Shown: positions 52,511 to 60,059 of the stretch, piece after piece
Numbering within the stretch: the stretch's first letter is position 1
Layout: each line of letters begins with the position of its first letter
Source of the DNA: Bacteroidota bacterium
GTDB taxonomy: Bacteria > Bacteroidota > Ignavibacteria > SZUA-365
Direction of reading: 5' to 3'
DNA length: 64,000 bases
NCBI GenBank assembly: GCA_023432805.1
Contig: JAEYUG010000052.1
Span: 1 to 64,000, forward strand
Made by a program: the position numbers and the translations under genes
The notes under the pieces: model-generated
Told to the model about the DNA's origin: nothing
The model's input: only the letters and a program-made list of their open reading frames with translations
The model's database searches: none

Positions 52511-53863
52511 TCATCGCACAGCTCCGACCGCAGCTGCCAGCTCGGTCTGCTTGATGACGTATTCGATGCGTGTCTGCTCGCGACGCAGCAGCGCGGTTGT
52601 CAGCGCGGTTTCCGCGTCGACGAGGTCTGTCGTTGTCGCCATGCCTTCACGAAGGCGCGCTTGCGTTTGTGCAAGTCGCTCCTCTTCGAGCCGGATGTTC
52701 TGCTCGAGCATGGCCAGTGTGACGCGCCTGACGACCACGTCTTCACGAGCGATACCGATGGCGGTGCGGATCTGCGCCCGTAGCTGCCGCGTGCGTGCAT
52801 CGGTCTTTCTCGTTTCCAGATCCGCGCGTTCGATCTGCGCTCTGTCACCTCCCCAGTTCCAGAGATTCCATTCGAAACGAACCGCGGCGGTGTAATAATC
52901 CATCCAGTCATTGCGCAACTGATCGACCCCAGGCCTCCCGTACTTCCATGCTGCCGTCGCTGCGATCGTCGGGAACAGGGAGCCACGGGCCATGTCCGCG
53001 CCGTGCTCGCTTGCGACACGCTGTGCGTTGAGCGCCCGGAGTTCCGAACGGGAATCCATGGCCATCGCCACGAGGGATTCCTCGGATTGCTGTTCGAGTC
53101 CCACCTGCATGCCCTCGAATGCGGCGACATCGAAACGCGATGCGCTTCCCGAAAGTTGCATCAGCATCAGGATTGCGCGTTCGTAGCTTCCCGCAGCAAC
53201 AGCGCGGTCAACGTCGAGCTGAGCAATGCGTGTTGCGAGCTGCAGTGTATCGAGGGGGAGCGCCTGTCCCTGTGCGACCAGGCGGCCCCGATGCACGAGC
53301 AGTTCGCGAAGCATCTGCTGCTGGGTTCCGAGGATTGCACTGCTGGTTCGCGCAAGCTGCGCGAGGCGATAGTGCTGTTCGACGAGTGTGCGAATGTCGG
53401 AAATGGTGGCCGCCAGCACGTGTTCGGAGGCGATGCGCTGCTGTTCCTGCATGCCGACTGCGTGCTGGAGCCTGAACCCCGAGAACAGCGGCATCGACGC
53501 AGAGAGCGCCGCCTCGTATACGTTGCCGTCGCCGAAGGACATGGTGCGACTGAACAGTCCGGGAATTGCGAGTGTGATCTGCCCGACCTCGCTCACGTGT
53601 GCGTACGACGCGGTCAGATCGAGTCGAGGCAAACGTGCGGCCTTCGCTGTTTCCTCACCTCTGCGTTGCTGTTCGACCGTCAACCGCTGCTGCTCGATCG
53701 CCTCGTGATGCTGGACGGCGTGATCGAGGAGCATGTCGAGCGTGCGTACGTCGCGCTGTTGTGCGTGGACCGTGCTCCCGCATGCAATGGCGATCAGTAG
53801 CATGCACATCGAGGTGCGCATACCTCGAACATAGTAGTGTGGGAAGGATCGCTGCATGTTCAT
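52511..53863 (-). CDS. TolC-family outer-membrane efflux protein
   Basis: A 450-residue outer-membrane channel with a signal peptide (to about residue 34, VHA|Q) and the two-repeat TolC pattern of long alternating helices and barrel strands. Typical pieces are AAKAARLPRLDLTASYAHVSEVG, SMPLFSGFRLQHAV in the first repeat, and FEWNLWNWGGDRAQIERADLETRKT with AETALTTALLRREQTRIEYV in the second. The start overlaps the TetR stop by four bases; an internal ATG at 53821 would also precede the signal. It is probably dedicated to this efflux pump because it is encoded in the same operon. Confidence 0.88.
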   Translation of the reverse strand: MNMQRSFPHYYVRGMRTSMCMLLIAIACGSTVHAQQRDVRTLDMLLDHAVQHHEAIEQQRLTVEQQRRGEETAKAARLPRLDLTASYAHVSEVGQITLAIPGLFSRTMSFGDGNVYEAALSASMPLFSGFRLQHAVGMQEQQRIASEHVLAATISDIRTLVEQHYRLAQLARTSSAILGTQQQMLRELLVHRGRLVAQGQALPLDTLQLATRIAQLDVDRAVAAGSYERAILMLMQLSGSASRFDVAAFEGMQVGLEQQSEESLVAMAMDSRSELRALNAQRVASEHGADMARGSLFPTIAATAAWKYGRPGVDQLRNDWMDYYTAAVRFEWNLWNWGGDRAQIERADLETRKTDARTRQLRAQIRTAIGIAREDVVVRRVTLAMLEQNIRLEEERLAQTQARLREGMATTTDLVDAETALTTALLRREQTRIEYVIKQTELAAAVGAVR

Positions 53864-54504
53864 GATGTCCTCCGAACTGCGAGGCCGTTGTAGATGATGT
53901 CGAAGACGTGCTGTTTGCGCTGCTCGATCAGTTCGTCCCGTCGCGTCTCCATTTCCGGGAAGATGGCCGACATGATCGGAAAGGAGAGAAAGAAGAAGAC
54001 GCAGGAGCCCACAATGGTGATCAGGGTCTGCAGCGGATCGATGGGATGGATCTCACCATCCTGTTGCGCGCGGATAAGCGACTGGAGAAGGAGGTTCGGC
54101 GGATTGCCTGGATCAGCCTGAACGGCATCTGTCATTTTTTGTCTGAAGACCGGTGCTCCCATGCTGACTTCATGGAGCACGAAACGAACAAGGGTTGCAT
54201 GCTCCCGGAGCATGTCGATATACTTGGAGACAAATACGCGGAGCACGACCTCGAATCTGTCATTCGGTTCCAGAGCCTCGGTGATCATGGTGAAGAACTT
54301 TCGCATGATGTAGGAAAATACTTCCTCGTAAAGCTTGTCCTTCGATCGGAAATAATAGTGCACCAGTGCCTTGTTGATGCCTGCGGCATCGGCGATGTCC
54401 TGCATCCTTGCTCCTTCGCGGCCGTGCTCGGCAAACACGGACAGAGCAGCCGCGAAGATCTTCTCCTCGGTTTCAGTCAGCTGTGCATATCGATGTTGAT
54501 CCAT
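53860..54504 (-). CDS. TetR-family repressor of the efflux operon (CecR-like)
   Basis: A 214-residue TetR regulator. The N-terminal helix-turn-helix spans about residues 12-58 (TEEKIFAAALSVFAEHGREGARMQDIADAAGINKALVHYYFRSKDKLY), and the ligand-binding domain is all helical. It is the first gene of the operon it most likely represses, and a palindrome begins two bases upstream of its start codon. In E. coli the equivalent regulator CecR controls ybhGFSR. The inducer is unknown. Confidence 0.9.
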   Translation of the reverse strand: MDQHRYAQLTETEEKIFAAALSVFAEHGREGARMQDIADAAGINKALVHYYFRSKDKLYEEVFSYIMRKFFTMITEALEPNDRFEVVLRVFVSKYIDMLREHATLVRFVLHEVSMGAPVFRQKMTDAVQADPGNPPNLLLQSLIRAQQDGEIHPIDPLQTLITIVGSCVFFFLSFPIMSAIFPEMETRRDELIEQRKQHVFDIIYNGLAVRRTS

Positions 54505-54506
54505 TG

Positions 54507-54526
54507 GTTTAACTGTATGGTTAAAC
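54507..54526. promoter_or_regulatory. Palindromic operator for the TetR regulator
   Basis: GTTTAAC and GTTAAAC, a perfect 7-bp inverted repeat with a 6-base spacer, occupy 54507-54513 and 54520-54526. They lie between the predicted transcript start (near 54529) and the first codon (54504), so a bound dimer would block transcription. A related half-site, GATAAACTTA, is found at 54533-54542 in the -7 region. Confidence 0.65.
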
Positions 54527-54534
54527 TATGGAGA

Positions 54535-54565
54535 TAAACTTAAGGGGGAATGTTGCGAAAGTCAA
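54535..54565 (-). promoter_or_regulatory. Promoter of the TetR/efflux operon
   Basis: On the minus strand TTG (54565-54563) is followed after exactly 20 bases by TAAGTTTA (54542-54535), close to TAnnTTTG. The transcript should start near 54529. Confidence 0.62.
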
Positions 54566-54619
54566 GAGAAATGTCGGCACCATGCCATATTTTTCCGTTC
54601 GAACTATCGGAAGCCTCCC

Positions 54620-55135
54620 ATGCCATGTCCAATTCGTCTCGTCCTGCTTGTTGTTGTCCTCGTTGGTACCCACGCCCACACATCCGTGAAGGCACAATCA
54701 CATGCCGCCGATGATCCCATGCTGCGATCACTCGTCGGGTCGTGGACGGGTACCTGCACGATAGGTGAGCGAACGCATCCCAGTGATGCAACGTATGCGT
54801 GGACCCTCGGTGGTGCGTTTCTCGAAGGAACGCTGAGTGTCTGGCGCGATGGGTCCCGTCGTAGCATGCTATTCGAACGCCGGGAACTGCTGCGCGCTGC
54901 GGGGGAGGGGCTCATCGCCGTCCATCTGTTCGACAGCAGGGAATATGCCGCATGGGGCGAGCTCTCCGGATCCGGTACATCGCATGCACTGGCGCTGGAC
55001 TGCTCCGACGGACGGCGTATCGCGGGACTCTTCACGTGGAGGGCCGCCGATGCGTTCGACTGCACGCTGACCATGTCTGGCGACCGTGCGGACGAGATCG
55101 AGGTGACGACGATCACTCTCAGGAGGAGACCGTGA
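54620..55135 (+). CDS. Secreted beta-rich protein of unknown function (DUF1579/lipocalin-like)
   Basis: A 171-residue protein with a signal peptide (residues 1-26, ending VKA|Q). The mature part resembles small lipocalin-like domains of the DUF1579 type: LRSLVGSWTGTCTIGE near the start, then YAWTLGGAFLEGTLSV and alternating beta strands to the end, with two Cys pairs likely to form disulfides (about residues 47 and 120, and 141). I do not recognise a specific function. It overlaps the next gene by four bases (GTGA), so the two are expressed together. A TATTTTTC box (54588-54595) lies upstream, but without TTG at 20 bases. Confidence 0.6.
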   Translation: MPCPIRLVLLVVVLVGTHAHTSVKAQSHAADDPMLRSLVGSWTGTCTIGERTHPSDATYAWTLGGAFLEGTLSVWRDGSRRSMLFERRELLRAAGEGLIAVHLFDSREYAAWGELSGSGTSHALALDCSDGRRIAGLFTWRAADAFDCTLTMSGDRADEIEVTTITLRRRP

Positions 55136-55605
55136 GTCCCCTGCTCACGCTCGTCGCGGTTCTCATGTTCCAGGCCGGCATCTCCCGCACCGTGCTGCTG
55201 CCTGCTGAATGGTTCGCACCGCCCCTTTCGCTCGTCTGGTGGCTTCCGCTGGGGGGGGCGGCAATGCTCTTCGTGCTCGGGGCGCGTGCGTTCGACCTGT
55301 GGGTGTTTCTGGGCCTCTCGCAGCTGCGCGCCCGAAAGGACGCATCCCCAGGCACTCTGGTATTGCGGGGTGTACTGCGGCACGTACGGCATCCCTGGTA
55401 CTCGGCCACGATTCTGTTGATGTGCGCGTGGATCGACGGGACCGACGTTTCACTCGTGATGCGTCTGGTGCTTGTCGCCTATACAATTGTGGGGACGCTG
55501 CTCGAGGAGCGAAAGCTTGTGTCCGAGTTTCCCGATGCGTATCCCCGCTACCAGCGCGAAGTGCCCATGCTGCTGCCACGCCTGCGTCCCGTCAGGGACA
55601 TTTGA
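55132..55605 (+). CDS. Isoprenylcysteine/phospholipid methyltransferase-like membrane protein
   Basis: A 157-residue integral membrane protein with about four helices. The C-terminal part has the ICMT/PEMT signature: RHVRHPWYSATILL followed by LLEERKLVSEFPDAYPRYQREVPMLLP, which binds SAM at the membrane face. The family includes isoprenylcysteine, phospholipid and related membrane methyltransferases; bacteria lack protein prenylation of the eukaryotic sort, so the substrate is unknown. Translation starts at GTG 55132, with AGGAGG six bases before it, overlapping the previous stop. Its end is one base from the stop of the convergent cytochrome gene. Confidence 0.72.
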   Translation: MSPLLTLVAVLMFQAGISRTVLLPAEWFAPPLSLVWWLPLGGAAMLFVLGARAFDLWVFLGLSQLRARKDASPGTLVLRGVLRHVRHPWYSATILLMCAWIDGTDVSLVMRLVLVAYTIVGTLLEERKLVSEFPDAYPRYQREVPMLLPRLRPVRDI

Positions 55606-55606
55606 A

Positions 55607-56032
55607 TCATGCGCCGCCGAGCAGGTAGGCGACAAGCGCCTGCATGTCGGTGTCGGACATGCGCCATCGCGGCATCGGATGATGCAACCGCCTGCCCGAC
55701 GATGTGATGCCGTCGACAAGCACGCGCCGCAGGGTTGCTGCGTTATAGGGCAGGCGTCGTCCGGGAATCTCAACTGCGAGTCGTTCGGGTGTGATGTCGG
55801 GTGCCACGTAAGGACCGAATTCCGGTATCGGGCTCCGGAGTCCTCTTCTGTCCTCCCCATGGCATGACGCGCATGCGAGCACGCGCGCGGGATCTATCAG
55901 TCCGGACCGATCGACGATCGCCTCGACAGGTGCACCGTCGGATCCGATGCCTTCCACATAGATGCGTTCGCCCGCATCCTGCGTGCCGCATCCCGCCAGA
56001 AGTACGGTGCACGCTGTGATGATGATGCGCAT
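55607..56032 (-). CDS. Lipoprotein c-type cytochrome
   Basis: A 141-residue class I cytochrome c anchored by a lipid: the signal ends in LLAGC, the heme motif is CASCH (about residues 60-64) in CASCHGEDRRG, and a methionine in HPMPRWRMSD is the likely axial ligand. It resembles the small electron-carrier cytochromes and cbb3 subunit III domains. The region upstream in the same frame to 56251 has no signal and is not used. It lies about 65 bases after the RsmB-like gene on the same strand and may be co-transcribed with the tryptophan operon by read-through. Confidence 0.8.
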   Translation of the reverse strand: MRIIITACTVLLAGCGTQDAGERIYVEGIGSDGAPVEAIVDRSGLIDPARVLACASCHGEDRRGLRSPIPEFGPYVAPDITPERLAVEIPGRRLPYNAATLRRVLVDGITSSGRRLHHPMPRWRMSDTDMQALVAYLLGGA

Positions 56033-56096
56033 GGCGCGAAGGTGGCGGAATGGCAGCAGCATGATCATGCAGGCGGGATGGTGGGAAGCGTGGATT

Positions 56097-57515
56097 TCAG
56101 CGGAACCGTTGCATGCGAGCAATGAAGAATCCATCAGTGCCATGTGTGGAGGGGGAGAGTGTAAGATGCCAGGTGTCTGCTGCGAGGCCCGGAATGCAGA
56201 CACCAGAGCGGGCAAACGCGGGCCCGAGCGGGGAAGCCTCGAAATCCGCATGTGCGTTCAGAAACCAGCCGACCACATCCTCGTTTTCGTCGGGAAGCAG
56301 CGAACAGGTTGCGTAGACGAGTGTGCCGCCGGGCCGGACATGGATGGCGTTCGCGGCAAGCAGGTTGCGTTGCCGTGCGGCAAACTTGTCGAGGGCCTTC
56401 GGTGTCAGGCGATACAACACTGTAGGTGTACGCCGTGCGGTGCCGGTTCCCGAGCAGGGGGCATCCACGAGCACGGCGTCGAAATCCTCATGCGATTGCA
56501 CGGCGTCGCGGTCCGACCGAACCACGCGCGTGCGGATCGAATGCAAGCCGCTTCGCGCTGCGCGTGCCGCGAGTGACCGAAGTCGCACCGGCTCGACATC
56601 CGTGGCGAGAATCGAACCCGCATCTCCCTGCAGATCGGCAAGGTGCATCGTCTTCCCACCCGCACCGGCACAGGCATCGAGAATGTGCCATGTGGATTCC
56701 GGTGCGAGCGCCAGCGCCGCGAGTTGACTCGCTTCGTCCTGGATGTCGATGTCACCGTCGGTGTAGACAGGCAGATCCGTCACACGTGCGCGCGTGGAGA
56801 GAAGGAGCCCTGCTGGAACCAGCACGCTGGGCCCGGCATCAACCCCAGCTTCACGCAGCCTGATACGCACGTCCTCGCGCGACATGCGCATGGAGTTCAC
56901 TCGCAGCACCGGCAACGCCGGTTGCATCAGCGCGCGCGCGAGCGCGTGCACCTCCGCGGCCGTGCGCGGATGGACGTCCGATGTCAGCAGCCGCTCCAGA
57001 ATCCACTGCGGCGTGCCGGTACGCCGGGCAAGCGCAGATGCAACATCCCGCGCAGCGGCATCCTGCCTGCGAAGCATCAAATCTACATCGGCATCGATGC
57101 TGTCGAAGGATGTGCGCACGGCAGTGAACCAGCGCGCCACGGCCTGCTCATGAACGGCCAGCACGATGCCGCACGCCTCCTGCAGCACCTCGGCACACGG
57201 CACTTCCATGACCAGATCCGCCCGAGCGGGGAGCGCGAGCGCGCTGACCATTGCCAGCCGCGCGTCGAAGGCAGGTGCGTCCGGCACCGCACTGCGCGCC
57301 CGCTCCACGCACGCATCCAGAAGAGTCGACGCGCGGAGTGCCGAGAACGCGAGTCCGGAGACGATGCGCTTGTCCTCACGATCAAGGGATTTCTTCCCGT
57401 GAAGAAAAGCCGATGCGAGCTGGGCTGGATTCTGCGGCGACTTGCGCAGGATGCGGAACAATTCCGCGGCGTGGCCGATGAGCGTGGCACAGTGCCGCGC
57501 GGATGCGGAGTGCAT
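56097..57515 (-). CDS. 16S rRNA m5C methyltransferase, RsmB/NOP2 family
   Basis: A 472-residue methyltransferase. The N-terminal helical domain (residues about 1-150) is NusB-like, the domain that RsmB-type enzymes use on 16S rRNA. The SAM domain has DACAGAGGKTMHLADLQ, the motif IV cysteine in VDAPCSGTGTARRTPTVLYRLT and the catalytic cysteine of motif VI in YATCSLLPDENED. RsmB makes m5C967; the target here is inferred from domain layout. It follows the last kyn gene by about 40 bases and is therefore in the tail of the tryptophan operon. Confidence 0.87.
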   Translation of the reverse strand: MHSASARHCATLIGHAAELFRILRKSPQNPAQLASAFLHGKKSLDREDKRIVSGLAFSALRASTLLDACVERARSAVPDAPAFDARLAMVSALALPARADLVMEVPCAEVLQEACGIVLAVHEQAVARWFTAVRTSFDSIDADVDLMLRRQDAAARDVASALARRTGTPQWILERLLTSDVHPRTAAEVHALARALMQPALPVLRVNSMRMSREDVRIRLREAGVDAGPSVLVPAGLLLSTRARVTDLPVYTDGDIDIQDEASQLAALALAPESTWHILDACAGAGGKTMHLADLQGDAGSILATDVEPVRLRSLAARAARSGLHSIRTRVVRSDRDAVQSHEDFDAVLVDAPCSGTGTARRTPTVLYRLTPKALDKFAARQRNLLAANAIHVRPGGTLVYATCSLLPDENEDVVGWFLNAHADFEASPLGPAFARSGVCIPGLAADTWHLTLSPSTHGTDGFFIARMQRFR

Positions 57516-57553
57516 GATCCGGACGAGGTGCGTGGGAGGGTTGTGGGGAAGTC

Positions 57554-58645
57554 TTAGGTACCGTAACGGAATCCGAGATGCTGCGCAACCTCGGGCGGAA
57601 GCGTCGGCAGCGCCTTGCGGGGGAGCAGGCAGGTCGAAAGGTTGATGAGGTCGACGAACACCTTGTGATTCTCTGCGGTCGAGCGAAGATACTGATGCCC
57701 CGACGAACCGCCCGTCCCGATCTTCATGCCGATCATCCTGTGCACCATGAGAGAATGCCTGTACCGCCACGTCGTCAGCAGTTCATCGATGTCGATGAGC
57801 ACGTCGAGCAGCCGGAACGGCATGTGCAGAATCGGTTGGTCGCGATACAACATGATCAGCAGGGCTGCCTGCATCGCCTTGTGCGAGAGCCGCCGCGAAC
57901 CCTCGGCCTGCAGCCGTGCATGCGTTGCGGGATCGATTACCGCTTCGAAGGATGCGCGTGTCCGATGAAGTTCGGCGAGTTGCATGAGCTTCTGTTCTTC
58001 GGTGAGTGTGTGATTGGATTCTATCACGCGCTGGTCGTCGTCGAGCATCGCATGCACCGCATCCCGGTACGCGTCCCAGAAGCGGAATCCACCGAACTCG
58101 ATGAATGGCGTGCGCTCGAGCCAGCGCTCGACCAGATCATGCAGCGACGGTTCCCGCTCGGTCTGTTCGAGAAGCACGCGGTGCTCGGGTGCGAGCCGTG
58201 TGTGGTACGCATGCTGATTATACAACTGCCGCTGCTCAGGCCTGAGACCGAGCAGATTTTCGACCCGCCGAAACTGCACGCTCTGAAAACCGGAGGCAGG
58301 AAAGAGGAAGTCCCGGAAATCAAGAAAATCCAGCGGCGTCATCGTCTCGAGTACACGAAGCTGATCGATCAGGATCTTTTCGATCTCCGTCACACGTTCC
58401 AGCCTGGCGACCGCCGTCCCGATATGCGTGTCATCGACGGTGTCGCCCAGAAACATGTCGCGTACGCTCTCGAGCTCGAAGAGGATCTGTTTGAACCACA
58501 GTTCGTAGACCTGGTGCACGATGATGAAGAGCATCTCGTCGTGCGCGGGCTCACCGAATGCAACACTGCGCAGGTGCTGGCTCGAGGTCAGTGCCTCGAC
58601 CTTGAGGTAGTCGGCGTAGTAGAGCGGGGGATAGGGCTTCTCCAT
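57554..58645 (-). CDS. kynA: Tryptophan 2,3-dioxygenase (long form)
   Basis: A 363-residue heme enzyme that opens tryptophan to N-formylkynurenine. The conserved N-terminal HDEMLFIIVHQVYELWFKQIL and FRDFLFPASGFQSVQF regions and the C-terminal RHSLMVHRMIGMKIGTGGSSG motif (heme His, substrate loop) are all present. The length and the middle insertion (LVERWLERTPFIEFGGFRFW) match the animal/fungal-like long form rather than the roughly 280-300-residue proteobacterial enzyme. ATG 58645 begins the conserved sequence 30 bases after the kmo stop. Confidence 0.95.
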   Translation of the reverse strand: MEKPYPPLYYADYLKVEALTSSQHLRSVAFGEPAHDEMLFIIVHQVYELWFKQILFELESVRDMFLGDTVDDTHIGTAVARLERVTEIEKILIDQLRVLETMTPLDFLDFRDFLFPASGFQSVQFRRVENLLGLRPEQRQLYNQHAYHTRLAPEHRVLLEQTEREPSLHDLVERWLERTPFIEFGGFRFWDAYRDAVHAMLDDDQRVIESNHTLTEEQKLMQLAELHRTRASFEAVIDPATHARLQAEGSRRLSHKAMQAALLIMLYRDQPILHMPFRLLDVLIDIDELLTTWRYRHSLMVHRMIGMKIGTGGSSGHQYLRSTAENHKVFVDLINLSTCLLPRKALPTLPPEVAQHLGFRYGT

Positions 58646-58674
58646 TGCGGTCTTTCGCTGGCTCGCGTGCGTCG

Positions 58675-60039
58675 TCACAGCGCGATGGGTGAGAGGGTTG
58701 TGGTGACAAGTGTGTACGCGAGGTCCCAGTCGACATCGTCGATGCGCGTGCGGTCGGCGCACAGCTGCTCGAGAATCCGATCCTGCACACGGCCGCGCGC
58801 CTGGGCGTCTGCGTATGGGATGCGTGTGAAGCTGACCATCGAATACTTCGGAATGAACATGTCCGGAAAGCGGCGTTCCAACTCGAGACCCGCCGCCCGC
58901 TTGAGAAGGAAGTGGGGGTCGGCGGTCAGATCGCGCATCTCCACGAAGTTCTCGATCGCGAGATCGGCGATCGCATCGGCGTTGCGTCGGCGTCGTTGTT
59001 CATAGTCGCTGAACACCCGGGACCAGTCGGCTCCGTGCTCGTCGATGCAGGCGGCCAGTGCACTGCAGTCTTCAAACGATGCATTCATGCCCTGTCCGAA
59101 GAAAGGGACGATCGCATGCGCGGCATCGCCCAGCAGCGCGACACGTCCTTCGACATGCCAGGGCGCACACCGTACGGTCACAAGCGCACTGGCGGGATTG
59201 TGCGCGAAGTCCTCGTCGAAGGTCGGCATGAGCGCGAGTGCATCCGCGAACTGATCGTCGAAGAACGCCCACGCCTGCGCTGGCGTGGCCAGCGACGAGA
59301 AACTCGGGTCTCCCTCGAAGGGAAAGAACAGGGTCAGCGTGAAGCTCCCGTCAAGATTCGGCAGTCCGATCAGCATGTACGACATGCGCGGCCAGATGTG
59401 CAGCGCATGCCGCTCGAGCTGGAACGCGCCGTCTGCACCCGCGGGAATGTGCAACTCCTTGTAGCCGTGCTCGAGATATTGCTGCGCGTAGTTGAAGCGA
59501 CCTCGCTGCAGCATTGCACCGCGAAGGGCAGAGGCTGAACCGTCAGTTCCGATCACAGTGTCGGCACGCGCGGTGAACTCCCTCCCGTCGCGCTCGTCCC
59601 GCAGGTGCACCTCTCCGGAATCGAGATCCATGCCGATGCATCGCGTTTCAAAATGAATGGTCACATCCGGGAATCCCTCCGCACACGATAGCAGCCGCTT
59701 GTTCAGCTCACCTCGGGACACGGAATTGATATGCTGGCTCTCGTCCTGTCCGTAGGGCACGAAGAACGGCGCACCTGCATGGGGATGAATGCAGCGACTG
59801 TGCATGGGAATCGCGATCGACAGGATGTCGTCGGCAAGCCCGACCTCCTCGAGTGCGTGAATGCCACGCACCGACAGCGCGAGATTGATCGACCGGCCGG
59901 CACTGATGCGCGCGCTGCGCATGTCGGGTCGCCGCTCGTAGAGATCGACGCGGAAGCCCCTGCGCGCAAGCGACACGGCGAGCAGCGTGCCGGCGAGGCC
60001 GGCGCCGATGAGAATGACATGGGAACGATCAGCAGACAT
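58675..60039 (-). CDS. kmo: Kynurenine 3-monooxygenase
   Basis: A 454-residue FAD-dependent hydroxylase converting kynurenine to 3-hydroxykynurenine. FAD fold HVILIGAGLAGTLLAVSLARRG, then YERRPDMRSARISAGRSINLALSVRG (the KMO signature) and the GDAAHAIVPFFGQGMNASFEDC motif. The C-terminal helical region lacks an obvious membrane anchor. It starts 20 bases after the kynU stop, at ATG 60039; in-frame sequence up to 60435 overlaps kynU and is not conserved. Confidence 0.95.
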   Translation of the reverse strand: MSADRSHVILIGAGLAGTLLAVSLARRGFRVDLYERRPDMRSARISAGRSINLALSVRGIHALEEVGLADDILSIAIPMHSRCIHPHAGAPFFVPYGQDESQHINSVSRGELNKRLLSCAEGFPDVTIHFETRCIGMDLDSGEVHLRDERDGREFTARADTVIGTDGSASALRGAMLQRGRFNYAQQYLEHGYKELHIPAGADGAFQLERHALHIWPRMSYMLIGLPNLDGSFTLTLFFPFEGDPSFSSLATPAQAWAFFDDQFADALALMPTFDEDFAHNPASALVTVRCAPWHVEGRVALLGDAAHAIVPFFGQGMNASFEDCSALAACIDEHGADWSRVFSDYEQRRRRNADAIADLAIENFVEMRDLTADPHFLLKRAAGLELERRFPDMFIPKYSMVSFTRIPYADAQARGRVQDRILEQLCADRTRIDDVDWDLAYTLVTTTLSPIAL

Positions 60040-60059
60040 GGTGGATATCCTTGGATGGA

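Noticed and set aside
57516..57770. Longer N terminus of the RsmB-like gene
   Set aside because: The added part overlaps the TDO gene in another frame and has low-complexity Arg/Pro-rich sequence; the conserved protein starts at 57515.
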